Assembly: GCA_015067485.1 (NCBI GenBank)
Contig: SVMJ01000004.1
Coordinates: 1 to 64,000, forward strand
Direction: 5' to 3'
Origin: Oscillospiraceae bacterium
GTDB lineage: Bacteria; Bacillota; Clostridia; Oscillospirales; JAAYXM01
DNA length: 64,000 nucleotides
A program made the translations under genes and the position numbers. The notes below the pieces were generated by a model. That model made no database searches. It worked only from the letters and a program-made list of their open reading frames with translations, and was not told the DNA's origin. Positions 52,085 through 61,210 of this stretch are shown piece after piece; the stretch's first letter is position 1; each line of letters starts with the position of its first letter.

Positions 52085-53284
52085 TTACTTGCAGAGTTCT
52101 GCTGTGTCTTTCGCGATCATGAGTTCTTCATTGGTCGGAATGACATAAACCTTAACTCTGGAATCGTCAGCAGAGATTTCTGCTTCGACGCCACGGGTCT
52201 TGTTCTTGTCTGCATCGAGTTTGACGCCCATGTATTCGAGCCCTGCACAGATGTCTGCACGGACATCTGCGGAGTTTTCGCCGACACCTGCGGTGAAGAC
52301 GATCGCATCCACGCCGCCCATTGCTGCTGCGTAGGAGCCGATGAACTTACGGACTTCGTAGGTGAACTTATCGAGTGCGAGACGCGCACGTTCGTTGCCA
52401 CTTTCTGCTGCTGCAGACAGATCACGGAAGTCGGAAGACACGCCCGAGATGCCGAGCACGCCGGACTTTTTATTGAGAATGTTCATCATTTCCTTGATGT
52501 CATAGCCATAACGGTCCATCAAATATTCCACGATGGTGATGTCGACATCGCCCGAGCGGGTACCCATGGGGAAACCTGCGAGCGGGCCAAGGCCCATGGA
52601 AGTATCCACGCACTTGCCGCCAACACAAGCGGAGAGCGAAGAACCGTTGCCCAAGTGGCAGCAGATGATCTTGGTGTCGCCCGGGTTCTTATCCAAGCCC
52701 ATGACTTCCAAAGTACGTGCGGACACGTAACGGTGGGAAGTGCCGTGGAAGCCGTAGCGGCGAACATCGTCTTTTTCATAATATTCATACGGGAGAGCAT
52801 AGATGTATGCTTTCGGCGGCATGGTCATATGGAATGCGGTGTCGAAGACTGCGACCTGGGGTTTATTCGGCATTGCAGCCTGGCAAGCACGGATACCGGT
52901 CAAGTTTGCCGGGTTATGAAGCGGACCGAGCGGGATGCACTTTTCAATCGCTGCGATACAAGCATCATCGACCACGCAGGATGCGGTGAATTCCTTACCG
53001 CCGTGGAGCACGCGATGACCGACCGCATCGATTTCGTCCATGGACTTGACAACACCGTGTTCTGGGCTGACCAGTGCTTCCAAAACTGCGTTGATCGCTT
53101 CCGCATGAGTGGGCATTGCAACTTCTTTTGCATCGATGACGGTTTTAGAACCTACTTTGTAGGTGAACTTACCATCGATACCGATGCGCTCACAAAGACC
53201 TTTTGCGAGAACGTTACCGTTATCCGGATCCATCAACTGATACTTGAGAGAAGAACTACCCGCATTGATAACCAAAATGTTCAT
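52085..53284 (-). CDS. ackA: Acetate kinase
   Basis: 399 aa. Acetyl phosphate plus ADP gives acetate plus ATP, the energy-yielding last step of acetate fermentation. Motifs: NILVINAGSSSLKYQLMD (N-terminus), VGHRVLHGGKEFTAS, AVFDTAFHMTMPP, RRYGFHGTSHRYV (catalytic Arg/His region), ICCHLGNGSSLSA and FTAGVGENS. The ATG at 53284 is chosen over one at 53302 because it gives the standard N-terminus. No pta gene is adjacent. Confidence 0.97.
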   Translation of the reverse strand: MNILVINAGSSSLKYQLMDPDNGNVLAKGLCERIGIDGKFTYKVGSKTVIDAKEVAMPTHAEAINAVLEALVSPEHGVVKSMDEIDAVGHRVLHGGKEFTASCVVDDACIAAIEKCIPLGPLHNPANLTGIRACQAAMPNKPQVAVFDTAFHMTMPPKAYIYALPYEYYEKDDVRRYGFHGTSHRYVSARTLEVMGLDKNPGDTKIICCHLGNGSSLSACVGGKCVDTSMGLGPLAGFPMGTRSGDVDITIVEYLMDRYGYDIKEMMNILNKKSGVLGISGVSSDFRDLSAAAESGNERARLALDKFTYEVRKFIGSYAAAMGGVDAIVFTAGVGENSADVRADICAGLEYMGVKLDADKNKTRGVEAEISADDSRVKVYVIPTNEELMIAKDTAELCK

Positions 53285-53321
53285 TTTATCATATCCTTTC
53301 ACGATTCAATCACAATGACAT

Positions 53322-53350
53322 ATTATAGCAAAACAAACCGAAAAAGACAA
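53322..53350 (-). promoter_or_regulatory. Promoter of ackA
   Basis: Minus-strand TTGTCT (53350-53345), 17 bases, TATAAT (53327-53322), 38 bases before the start. Confidence 0.75.
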
Positions 53351-53372
53351 GTTCTTTTTGCTTTTTATCGAT

Positions 53373-54536
53373 TTAGAGTTCCACAACCTGACCTTTTACC
53401 ATGACGGACTGGACCTGGTAGTCTGCATCGAATGCCACGATGTTGGCAAGTTTTCCCGGAACCAGACTTCCCATCTCCGCATCCACACCTGCGATACGTG
53501 CGGGAGTGAGCGTGAGCATCTTGACCGCATCACAGAGCGGAACTTCCGCCTCTTCCACCATGGTCTTGATGAGTAGATTCGAAGTGGTAACACTCCCCGC
53601 AAATGCCGAGCGATCCAGCAGTTTTCCAACCCCGTCTTCTACGATATAGGGAACGGCATCATCGGCAAAAACAGTTCCGTCAGGCATTCCTGCACCTGCA
53701 ATCGCATCGGTAATCAAACAGATTCGACCGCTACCTTTGGTTTTATAAATGAGCTTCAAAAGGCTTGCAGGCAAGTGATGACCGTCTGCGATGATCTCGA
53801 CATCGAATTCGTCCATCAAATACCCGGTTTCCACCGCGCCTGCGTGGCGATACGCGTTGATTCTGCGCACACCTGCCATACCCGAATAGAAGTGGGTCAT
53901 CATGGTATAGCCGTAATCCAGTGCGGGCATGATTTGATCATATGTAGCATCCGAGTGTCCAAGGCAGGCCATAATACCACGCTTACGGAGTTCCAGCCCC
54001 ATTTCCAAAGCGCCGGGGAGTTCTACTGCATTGGACCAACGCCCGATGCAGTCAGAAAATTCATCTAAGAACGGAAGATACTCTTCTGGGAGCGGGTTGC
54101 GAATAACTTTCGGGTCTTGCGCGCCCGCCTGCTCCGGTGCGAAATACGGACCTTCCATATGCGCGCCAAGGAACATCGGCATACCGCTCTTGTCTTTCGC
54201 TGCGCGATATGCTCGCAGTGCTTTCTTCATGGTCTCAATCGGAGTGCTTGAGATGGTTGGCATCAAAGCGGTCGTGCCGTGATGCAAGTGGAGTTTTGCC
54301 GCGGTTTCATAATCGTCCGGATTTGCAGACGAAAAGTCCGCCCCGCCTGCACCATGCACGTGCAGGTCAATAAACCCGGGCGCAAGATATGCTCCGCACA
54401 AATCGATGATTTGATCGACCGATTCGGAAAGCGTTCCGCGGAACACGTTTACGATGCGCTCGCCTTCTACGATCACACCACCGAGAAAACGTTCATTGGG
54501 CGTGATGACAAGACCGTTTGTATATGCAACTCTCAT
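53373..54536 (-). CDS. nagA: N-acetylglucosamine-6-phosphate deacetylase
   Basis: 387 aa amidohydrolase that converts GlcNAc-6-phosphate to glucosamine-6-phosphate and acetate. Metal and substrate motifs: GFIDLHVHGAGG near 57, GAHMEGPYFAPEQAGAQDP near 125 (metal Glu), CLGHSDATYD, THFYSGM, IADGHHLP and LITDAIAGAG (catalytic Asp). It fits recycling of wall amino sugars or catabolism of host glycans. It follows pgm by 14 bases. No nagB is in the window. Confidence 0.95.
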   Translation of the reverse strand: MRVAYTNGLVITPNERFLGGVIVEGERIVNVFRGTLSESVDQIIDLCGAYLAPGFIDLHVHGAGGADFSSANPDDYETAAKLHLHHGTTALMPTISSTPIETMKKALRAYRAAKDKSGMPMFLGAHMEGPYFAPEQAGAQDPKVIRNPLPEEYLPFLDEFSDCIGRWSNAVELPGALEMGLELRKRGIMACLGHSDATYDQIMPALDYGYTMMTHFYSGMAGVRRINAYRHAGAVETGYLMDEFDVEIIADGHHLPASLLKLIYKTKGSGRICLITDAIAGAGMPDGTVFADDAVPYIVEDGVGKLLDRSAFAGSVTTSNLLIKTMVEEAEVPLCDAVKMLTLTPARIAGVDAEMGSLVPGKLANIVAFDADYQVQSVMVKGQVVEL

Positions 54537-54550
54537 GGATCGTTATCCCC

Positions 54551-56281
54551 CTATTCGGCGCAAAACTCCCCTGCCGCCTTTGCATATGCACTCAGACGGG
54601 TCTGTACTTCTTCACGGGAGTCTGCACACAACAAAACATAAACTTTGACCTTTGGTTCGGTCCCTGACGGGCGGATGATGAAACTTGCCCCGTCTTCCAT
54701 GTCAAAGTATAACACATTGGATCCGCTCAGTCCTAACTTTTCGATTGACGAATCCTCTGTTTTTCTTGCTTCACCTGATAAATAATCGCGTACTCTCACC
54801 ACACGAACGCCCGCGATTTCTTTCGGCGGATTTTCGCGCAGGTCTGCCATGAGCTGCTTCATTTTCTTGAGTCCGTCAACACCCGGCATGACCAGGTTTT
54901 CGGTGCGCTCACCGTAGTAGCCATAAGTCTCATAGAGCGATTCCATCGCTTCATAGAGGGTCATATTCTTGGTGTGGTAATATGCCGCCATTTCCGCAAT
55001 CAGCATGGACGCGGTGACCGCGTCTTTATCGCGGCAGAAATCGCCCACCAGATAGCCGTAAGACTCTTCATATGCGAGCAAGAAGCGGTATTTCCCTTCG
55101 TCTTCAAGTGCCTTGATCTGCTCTGCCAAAAACTTGAACCCGGTAAAGGTTTCATAGAGTTTTACACCGTTTTTCTCACAAACTGCGCGCACCATTTCGC
55201 TGGTGACGATGGTCTTGAGCGCGGCAGGATATTCGGGCAGTGTGCCTGCTTCACGACGAGCACGGATAATATAGTCAAGCAGCAAAACTCCTACCTGGTT
55301 TCCGCTGAGCGCGACATATTCGCCGCTCTTGTTACGGACCACGATGCCGACACGGTCAGCATCCGGGTCGGTCCCGATGACCAGACTGCTGTTTTCTTTC
55401 TTTGCAAGTTCAATCGCGAGTGCGAAACTCTCGGTGTTTTCCGGGTTCGGGCTCTTAACGGTCGGGAACGAGCCGTCGATCACCATCTGCTCGGGTACGC
55501 ACACGATCTGCTCAAAGCCCAAACGGCTGAGTACTTCGGGGACGAGTTTATAGCCCGTGCCGTGGAACGGGGTATAGACGATTTTGAGTTCTTTGCCCGC
55601 TTGTTCGATCAAATCAGGACGAATGCTCTGTGCCAAGACGTGAACCATGAATGCTTCATCGACTTCTTCGCCCATGAGCACGATTTTGCCTTTTTTCACC
55701 GCTTTGTCAAAATCCATGCGCTTTGCCCCGGTGAAAATATCGGTTTCCGAAATTGCATCTGCCGCAACTTGGGCATGGTCGGGCGGGAGTTGCGCGCCGT
55801 CCTCCCAGTAGACTTTGTAGCCGTTGTACTCTTTCGGGTTGTGGCTTGCGGTGATGTTGATCCCCGCGATGCATTGGAGCGCACGGATGGCAAAGGAGAG
55901 TTCGGGTGTGGGGCGCAAGGATTCAAACAAGAAGACCGGAATTTTATTCCCTGCCAGCACGCACGCCACTTCGCGTGCGAACACATCGCTCATAATACGG
56001 CTGTCCATACAAACCGCAACACCGCGCTTCATCGCTTTTTTGCCTTGCTGTTTGATCATGTCGGCAATGCCTTGGGTCGCCTGTCGCACGGTATATACAT
56101 TCATGCGATTGATTCCCATACCGAGCACACCGCGAAGACCCGCAGTACCAAACGAAAGCGGAGCAAAGAAACGGCTTTCGATTTCGGTTTCATCATCTTT
56201 GACCGCTAAAAGTTCTGCGCGTTCTTCTTCGTTCAAAGCGTTGGACGCACACCATTTTTCATATTCAGCCATGTAACTCAT
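54551..56281 (-). CDS. pgm: Phosphoglucomutase/phosphomannomutase
   Basis: 576 aa alpha-D-phosphohexomutase interconverting hexose 1- and 6-phosphates. Domain 1 has FGTAGLRGVLGMG and the catalytic Ser loop ITASHNPKEYNGYKVYW; domain 2 the Mg2+ loop GTDPDADRVG; domain 3 LAYEESYGYLVGD; and domain 4 FIIRPSGTEPKVKVY (phosphate site). The length matches the Firmicute PgcA group. It starts at 56281 with GGAGG seven bases upstream; the next Met (56272) is also possible. It feeds UDP-glucose and wall polymer synthesis. Confidence 0.95.
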   Translation of the reverse strand: MSYMAEYEKWCASNALNEEERAELLAVKDDETEIESRFFAPLSFGTAGLRGVLGMGINRMNVYTVRQATQGIADMIKQQGKKAMKRGVAVCMDSRIMSDVFAREVACVLAGNKIPVFLFESLRPTPELSFAIRALQCIAGINITASHNPKEYNGYKVYWEDGAQLPPDHAQVAADAISETDIFTGAKRMDFDKAVKKGKIVLMGEEVDEAFMVHVLAQSIRPDLIEQAGKELKIVYTPFHGTGYKLVPEVLSRLGFEQIVCVPEQMVIDGSFPTVKSPNPENTESFALAIELAKKENSSLVIGTDPDADRVGIVVRNKSGEYVALSGNQVGVLLLDYIIRARREAGTLPEYPAALKTIVTSEMVRAVCEKNGVKLYETFTGFKFLAEQIKALEDEGKYRFLLAYEESYGYLVGDFCRDKDAVTASMLIAEMAAYYHTKNMTLYEAMESLYETYGYYGERTENLVMPGVDGLKKMKQLMADLRENPPKEIAGVRVVRVRDYLSGEARKTEDSSIEKLGLSGSNVLYFDMEDGASFIIRPSGTEPKVKVYVLLCADSREEVQTRLSAYAKAAGEFCAE

Positions 56282-56301
56282 ACGATTTCCTCCGTTTTCT
56301 G

Positions 56302-56784
56302 TTATTTATGGTAATTCCCACCGTTTAGGATTTGGAATGCGCGATAAATTTGCTCGAGCAACATCACCCGTGCGAGGTGGTGCGGAAAGGTCATTTTCGA
56401 CATGGAAAGACGAAGACCGCCCTGTCGTTTGACTTCTTCGGAAAGTCCGTTGGAACCTCCGATCAAAAAGCAAATACAGGAACTTCCCTGCACTTGAATT
56501 TCGCCGAGTTTCTTCGCGAGCTGCTCACTGCTCATGAGTTCACCCTCGATGCAGAGTGGGATGACGTATGCGCCTTTCGGAATCTTCTTGAGCACCTGTT
56601 CCGCTTCGCGCGCAAGCGATTGCTCGATCTGCGCTCTGCTTGCCGTATCGGTCATCGGAATCTCGGGGATTTCACCCACCGAAATAGATGCATATGCACC
56701 GATGCGCTTCAAATATTCCTCACACGCGGAAAGATAAAATTTTTCTTTGAGTTTTCCAACGCAAAGAACGTTGATTTTCAGCAT
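56302..56784 (-). CDS. rlmH: 23S rRNA (pseudouridine-1915-N3)-methyltransferase RlmH
   Basis: 160 aa SPOUT methyltransferase. It begins LKINVLCVGKLKEKFYLSAC, has CFLIGGSNGLSEEV (the knotted SAM site) and ends MLLEQIYRAFQILNGGNYHK, essentially the universal C-terminus. The start at 56784 gives the family length of about 159. It sits directly after the WalJ-like gene, as in Bacillus and Staphylococcus. Confidence 0.96.
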   Translation of the reverse strand: MLKINVLCVGKLKEKFYLSACEEYLKRIGAYASISVGEIPEIPMTDTASRAQIEQSLAREAEQVLKKIPKGAYVIPLCIEGELMSSEQLAKKLGEIQVQGSSCICFLIGGSNGLSEEVKRQGGLRLSMSKMTFPHHLARVMLLEQIYRAFQILNGGNYHK

Positions 56785-56788
56785 AATC

Positions 56789-57562
56789 TCACTCCACCGT
56801 ATACCACTCACTGTGCCCGCTGCGCGGTGCGACCGAGAGCATCATATCCACACCCGGGATGACCCCGTTTTGGGTGAGCACACTATGTACCGTCTCGTAT
56901 GCAAGTCGCGGTGTGTTGTTCTCACGGCTCAAATGCCCGAGCAGAACGGTCTTCGTCCCCGACTCGACCGCCTGTAAAACACACGCGGCACAATCGGGAT
57001 TGGACAAATGCCCGTGTCCGCTCGCAATCCTGCGTTTGAGCGGTTCCGGGTAACATCCGTAACGCAAACGGTCCGGGTCATAATTCGCTTCGATCAGCAG
57101 CAAATCCACCCCATCCAAATACGGATACAAACATTCGGGAACATGACCCAAATCGGTTACGCTGAGAAGTACATGGTCTCCCGACTGAATCCGATACCCC
57201 ACGCTGACATCGGTATCATGCGGAGTTGGGATCGCAGTAACAGTGAGCGTTCCTACAGGAAAGGGGCATCCCGTCTGAATGGTTTCGGTTTTCACATCCA
57301 AATATTCTCCCACGCCGCTTGGTGCAAGAAATTTGGTTTCGGGATGTTTTTTCTGCCAAGTCGCAAGCCCGCGCACGTGGTCGCCGTGTGCATGAGTAAT
57401 CAGAATCGAGTCGATCCCGCCCGCATCCACTCCGAGATCACTCAGTTCGCGGGTTGCTGTGCGTGTAGAAACACCGAGATCGATCAAAATTTTCGTCTCA
57501 CCATCGGTGAGAAATGCACAATTCCCTGCGGAAGAACTTGCCAACGTGCAATACTGTATCAT
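56789..57562 (-). CDS. walJ: WalJ/YycJ-like metallo-beta-lactamase fold protein
   Basis: 257 aa; the ATG at 57562 gives the canonical beginning MIQYCTLASSSAGNCAFLTD. Metal ligands: THAHGDHVRGLATW near 58, the His region TPHDTDVSVGYRI, and the Asp in SVTDLGHVPE. YycJ proteins are associated with the Wal system and coordination of division with replication; the enzyme activity is uncertain (probably a 5'-exonuclease or phosphodiesterase type). It lies 3' of a terminator that separates it from murA and 4 bases before rlmH. Confidence 0.9.
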   Translation of the reverse strand: MIQYCTLASSSAGNCAFLTDGETKILIDLGVSTRTATRELSDLGVDAGGIDSILITHAHGDHVRGLATWQKKHPETKFLAPSGVGEYLDVKTETIQTGCPFPVGTLTVTAIPTPHDTDVSVGYRIQSGDHVLLSVTDLGHVPECLYPYLDGVDLLLIEANYDPDRLRYGCYPEPLKRRIASGHGHLSNPDCAACVLQAVESGTKTVLLGHLSRENNTPRLAYETVHSVLTQNGVIPGVDMMLSVAPRSGHSEWYTVE

Positions 57563-57591
57563 ATGGCTTAAAATCTCACCTTTCAAAAAAA

Positions 57592-57620
57592 GAGACGGGG
57601 AGAAAAAGCCCCCCCGTCTC
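57592..57620 (-). terminator. Terminator of murA
   Basis: GAGACGGGG and CCCCGTCTC arms, followed on the minus strand by seven T. Confidence 0.82.
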
Positions 57621-57657
57621 ATCGTTTCAAACTTAAAACCACAAAGCGGGTCTCCGC

Positions 57658-58947
57658 TTACTGTGCTTTACTGAGTTCCACTCCGTCCGGCATTTCCACG
57701 CGGGTAATATCCGCGCCGATGCCGCGAAGTTTTTTGACAATATCTTCATAACCGCGTTCGATGTGCGAAACATCTTCCACTTCGGTCATACCATCTGCTG
57801 CAAGCCCTGCAACCACCATTGCCGCACCTGCGCGCAAATCGCACGCGCGAATGGGAGCGCCGGTGAGCGCGCCGCAGCCTTCGATGACCGCGACCTTGCC
57901 GTCTACCTGGATATTTGCACCCATGCGCTTGAGTTCATCCACATAACGGTAACGGTTATCCCAAACACTTTCGGTCACCAGACTGGTGCCGTTTGCAAAG
58001 CAGAGCAGAACCACTGCTTGCGGCTGCATATCGGTCGGGAAACCCGGATACGGAAGTGTTTTCACGTTGGTCCTGTTGAGCGTCCCTGTACGTCTGACTA
58101 AAACGGAATCGTCAAACTCGGTGATTTCAACGCCCATTTCAAGGAGTTTTGCGCTGATGCACTCAAGGTGCTTCGGAATCACATTTTTAATGAGCACTTC
58201 GCCGCCTGCCGCCGCGGTTGCGACCATATAAGTCCCCGCTTCGATTTGGTCGGGAATGATGCTGTAAGTACCGCCCGTGATTTCTTTGACACCACGGATC
58301 TTGATGACGTCGGTACCTGCGCCCGAGATGTTAGCACCCATGGAGTTTAAGAAGTTTGCGAGATCGACGATGTGCGGTTCTTTTGCCGCATTTTCGATCA
58401 CAGTCATACCGTCGGCAAGGACCGCCGCAAGCATGATATTGATGGTAGCACCTACGCTCACAACGTCAAGATAGACATTGGCACCGCGCAGCCCGTTTTC
58501 CGCATTTGCGACCACGAATCCGTTTTGCACTTCCACTTCCGCACCGACCGCTTTGAAGCCTTTGATGTGCTGGTCGATCGGACGGACCCCGAAGTAGCAA
58601 CCGCCCGGAAGCGATACCTGTGCTTGATGGAAACGACCAAGCAGCGCACCGATGAGATAATACGATGCACGGATAGAACGCGCCATCTCATACGGCGCCT
58701 TCGTGGTTCTGATGTCGGTACAGTCGATCTCCACGCTACTGCGGTCGATCAACTTGATCTTTGCGCCGAGTTCGCGCATGATCTCGAGCATCTTGGTAAC
58801 ATCGCTGATTTGAGGAATATTTTCAATGCGACAAACGCCGTTTACTAAAATTGCTGCAGGAATGATCGCAACGGCTGCGTTCTTTGCGCCGCTAATGGTA
58901 ACTTCGCCATGAAGCTCACGTTTCCCATTGATAACATACTTCGTCAA
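57658..58947 (-). CDS. murA: UDP-N-acetylglucosamine 1-carboxyvinyltransferase MurA
   Basis: 429 aa. First committed step of peptidoglycan synthesis: PEP is added to UDP-GlcNAc. [20 protein letters not shown] holds the conserved Lys; the catalytic loop is [16 protein letters not shown], with the fosfomycin-reactive Cys present; and [14 protein letters not shown] is the substrate loop. The start is taken as TTG at 58947 (AAGGTG six bases upstream), which gives the usual N-terminus; an ATG at 58983 would add 12 residues. It interrupts the usual yycI-walJ order and has its own promoter and terminator. Confidence 0.95.
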   Translation of the reverse strand: MTKYVINGKRELHGEVTISGAKNAAVAIIPAAILVNGVCRIENIPQISDVTKMLEIMRELGAKIKLIDRSSVEIDCTDIRTTKAPYEMARSIRASYYLIGALLGRFHQAQVSLPGGCYFGVRPIDQHIKGFKAVGAEVEVQNGFVVANAENGLRGANVYLDVVSVGATINIMLAAVLADGMTVIENAAKEPHIVDLANFLNSMGANISGAGTDVIKIRGVKEITGGTYSIIPDQIEAGTYMVATAAAGGEVLIKNVIPKHLECISAKLLEMGVEITEFDDSVLVRRTGTLNRTNVKTLPYPGFPTDMQPQAVVLLCFANGTSLVTESVWDNRYRYVDELKRMGANIQVDGKVAVIEGCGALTGAPIRACDLRAGAAMVVAGLAADGMTEVEDVSHIERGYEDIVKKLRGIGADITRVEMPDGVELSKAQ

Positions 58948-59058
58948 CCACTGCACCTTCTTTTTCGTTTGTTTGACGGGCACTCCGCCTATATCTCACA
59001 CAACATTTTTCGCCCAAACGGCAAACGTTGTTTGAACAGTTCTCTTAATACACAATAT

Positions 59059-59087
59059 ATTGTATCACAAACTTTCTTTCCTGCCAA
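59059..59087 (-). promoter_or_regulatory. Promoter of murA
   Basis: Minus-strand TTGGCA (59087-59082), 17 bases ending TGTGA, TACAAT (59064-59059). About 105 bases of leader precede the start codon. Confidence 0.8.
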
Positions 59088-59101
59088 CCCCTTTTTGAGA
59101 T

Positions 59102-59914
59102 TTATTCGGCAGAAATTACCGAACCGTCCATCGCATTGATGTACCAATCGCAAGTCTCTTCCGAAACCCGCCAAACAGGGAGCACGGTTACGCGCTTACC
59201 GTTCATATTCTTTACCAAATAACCGAGATCGATTCCCGTAACGGTTTTATCGGTCGAACCCATTTCGTCCCAATGTCCGAACAAACTGAGAAGGAGTCCG
59301 GGAAGTTCCCGAATCTCCGCGGAACGGACTTGTTGCGGATCGTGCAGAACTCTCCGCCCGGTAACATGTAATCCGTCGTCCGAAAAAGAAAATGTCAAAA
59401 CCGAGTTGAACACAGGCATTCCGACCGCGGTGAGATTGACACGCGCGACACCCGCTTCCACAAACTCGATCGATTCATATTTTTGACCGAGTTTACGCAG
59501 TACGGTTTTTACCTGCCGTTCGGCTTCCCGCTCATCCTTCGGCGCGGCATTCAAAAGCACAAGCTCTGTCTGTCCATCTTTTGCAAAAAAAACACGTCCG
59601 AAATCGGAGAGGTACGATACTGTTCCGTCTTCGGCTTCACTCATCTCGCACTCGCCAAGCAGTTTCTTTGCAATCTCTTGATCTTTGCGCTCGTTGCGAT
59701 ATACATAAATCGGAAGGAGTTTTTCCACTTCGGGGCGTGTGAGTTCTTCGTCGAGTGTTACCCCAAGCGCGGATGCAGCGGTCAGCAGATCCCTGTTGTA
59801 TTGGTCTTTGTATCGGTTTTCACGCCACGCGTTTATCCCGTAAAACAAAATCAAAAACGCATTGACTGCTATGAGCATCGCGATCAAAATGCTTTTTACG
59901 CGTGACCATGCCAT
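59102..59914 (-). CDS. yycI: YycI-like regulator of the WalRK system
   Basis: 270 aa. A single N-terminal membrane helix (SILIAMLIAVNAFLILFYGI) and an extracellular beta-rich domain ending LPVWRVSEETCDWYINAMDG. YycI and YycH form a complex that modulates WalK from outside the membrane. It is recognised mainly by topology, C-terminal motif and position after yycH. Confidence 0.82.
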   Translation of the reverse strand: MAWSRVKSILIAMLIAVNAFLILFYGINAWRENRYKDQYNRDLLTAASALGVTLDEELTRPEVEKLLPIYVYRNERKDQEIAKKLLGECEMSEAEDGTVSYLSDFGRVFFAKDGQTELVLLNAAPKDEREAERQVKTVLRKLGQKYESIEFVEAGVARVNLTAVGMPVFNSVLTFSFSDDGLHVTGRRVLHDPQQVRSAEIRELPGLLLSLFGHWDEMGSTDKTVTGIDLGYLVKNMNGKRVTVLPVWRVSEETCDWYINAMDGSVISAE

Positions 59915-59932
59915 ACCACCGCCTCCTTTCGT

Positions 59933-61210
59933 TTAATGAATCAAATACCAATCCGCCGCAAACGCCCCATCTGCTCTCGTGCGGTAACGCAGAGAAAGCG
60001 CGGTGTCCGCATGGGGAAGACTTGCCGCGGCAAGTTTTGCAGGCAGAATCGAACCGATTTCCTCGCCCGGTTCAAATCTGAGCAACAAAAATTCTACTTC
60101 GGTCATACGGCTGCCCGTGATTTTGACTTTCGCACAGTATCCGTTTTCCGCGCAGTCGATGGGAACTCCTCCCACCTCACGGCGGAACAACACTTCCACG
60201 CTTTCGCCCGACTCGGCAACTGTTTCCGTATAAATCCGACCGTGGGACTGGCTGTAACGGTCAAGGCTCCAGATCAATTCACGCGCGGCTTCCACTTTCG
60301 ACCAAAGTGAAGTTTCTTCCGCCGAGATGACAAGCCCGGAAGAAAATCCTGCATCTTCCCGCAGATCACTGTACATCAGTTTTCCGTCCGTCGTGATCTT
60401 CATTGTGCTGATGTCTTCGACAAAGATGCGTGTCCCGTCCTGCTCCACGTGGCGGCTCACCGTGTTCGGGTTAAAATTCATCGCTTTGAGCAGTTCGTTG
60501 ATCTTGGATTCTTCCAAAGTCGCGACCAAATTACGCGGTGTGAGCACAGGGAGTTGCGTTTTGTCGGAAAGCAAAAGTTCTGCTTGCCCGTTTTTTCCCT
60601 GCTCGACAGAAAGCAATATCCCGTTCGGTTCCATCAGATCGATGTTCTCGACCAGTTCCTGCTCGGATACACGCGTAAGAAAACAGAATCTGGTCTCGCC
60701 CGCATGGTCTTTCCCGAACAGATAAACGGTCCCGTCAATTTCCGCAAGGCACAGGTAGCGCACGCGATACGGTTCAAATGTTTTCTGCTCACTTCGTCCC
60801 ATCCAAAACGAGAACACGGTCATCGGCATATCGCATTGATAGTCGCACAGAATGCTCGGTGCGGTTTGAATCGCACGAAGCCAAGTCTCTTCGTCTACGA
60901 CCACTCCGCGTTCCGCAGAAGTAACCGCTTCCTGCAAGACAGATTTCACCTTACCGTACACCGCATCGATCATACTGTCGTCATATACCGCACTGAGTCG
61001 CCCCGCCTTATTCTTGACGCTCACGCTCAGCGGACGCAGATCAGTATTCGGTTTTTCCAGCACATCTTCCTGCATTGCATTTCGGTCGGTAAAGAGCGAG
61101 AGCCAGTCGCTCTCCCCGTTGTTTGCCGTCCATGTGACCAGCGCAAGATACGTCATACCGACCAAGAGCACAAGAATCAAGATCGTCTTGAGATACTCCC
61201 GTGTTTTCAT
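59933..61210 (-). CDS. yycH: YycH-like regulator of the WalRK system
   Basis: 425 aa. N-terminal membrane helix (TILILVLLVGMTYLALVTWT) and a large extracellular part. It overlaps walK by four bases (ATGA), the coupling typical of this cluster. Sequence similarity to Bacillus YycH is low but the layout and position fit. Confidence 0.78.
   Translation of the reverse strand: MKTREYLKTILILVLLVGMTYLALVTWTANNGESDWLSLFTDRNAMQEDVLEKPNTDLRPLSVSVKNKAGRLSAVYDDSMIDAVYGKVKSVLQEAVTSAERGVVVDEETWLRAIQTAPSILCDYQCDMPMTVFSFWMGRSEQKTFEPYRVRYLCLAEIDGTVYLFGKDHAGETRFCFLTRVSEQELVENIDLMEPNGILLSVEQGKNGQAELLLSDKTQLPVLTPRNLVATLEESKINELLKAMNFNPNTVSRHVEQDGTRIFVEDISTMKITTDGKLMYSDLREDAGFSSGLVISAEETSLWSKVEAARELIWSLDRYSQSHGRIYTETVAESGESVEVLFRREVGGVPIDCAENGYCAKVKITGSRMTEVEFLLLRFEPGEEIGSILPAKLAAASLPHADTALSLRYRTRADGAFAADWYLIH

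Noticed and set aside
52037-53404. Plus-strand frame opposite ackA
   Set aside because: Same reason: the ackA protein on the minus strand is full length with all motifs.
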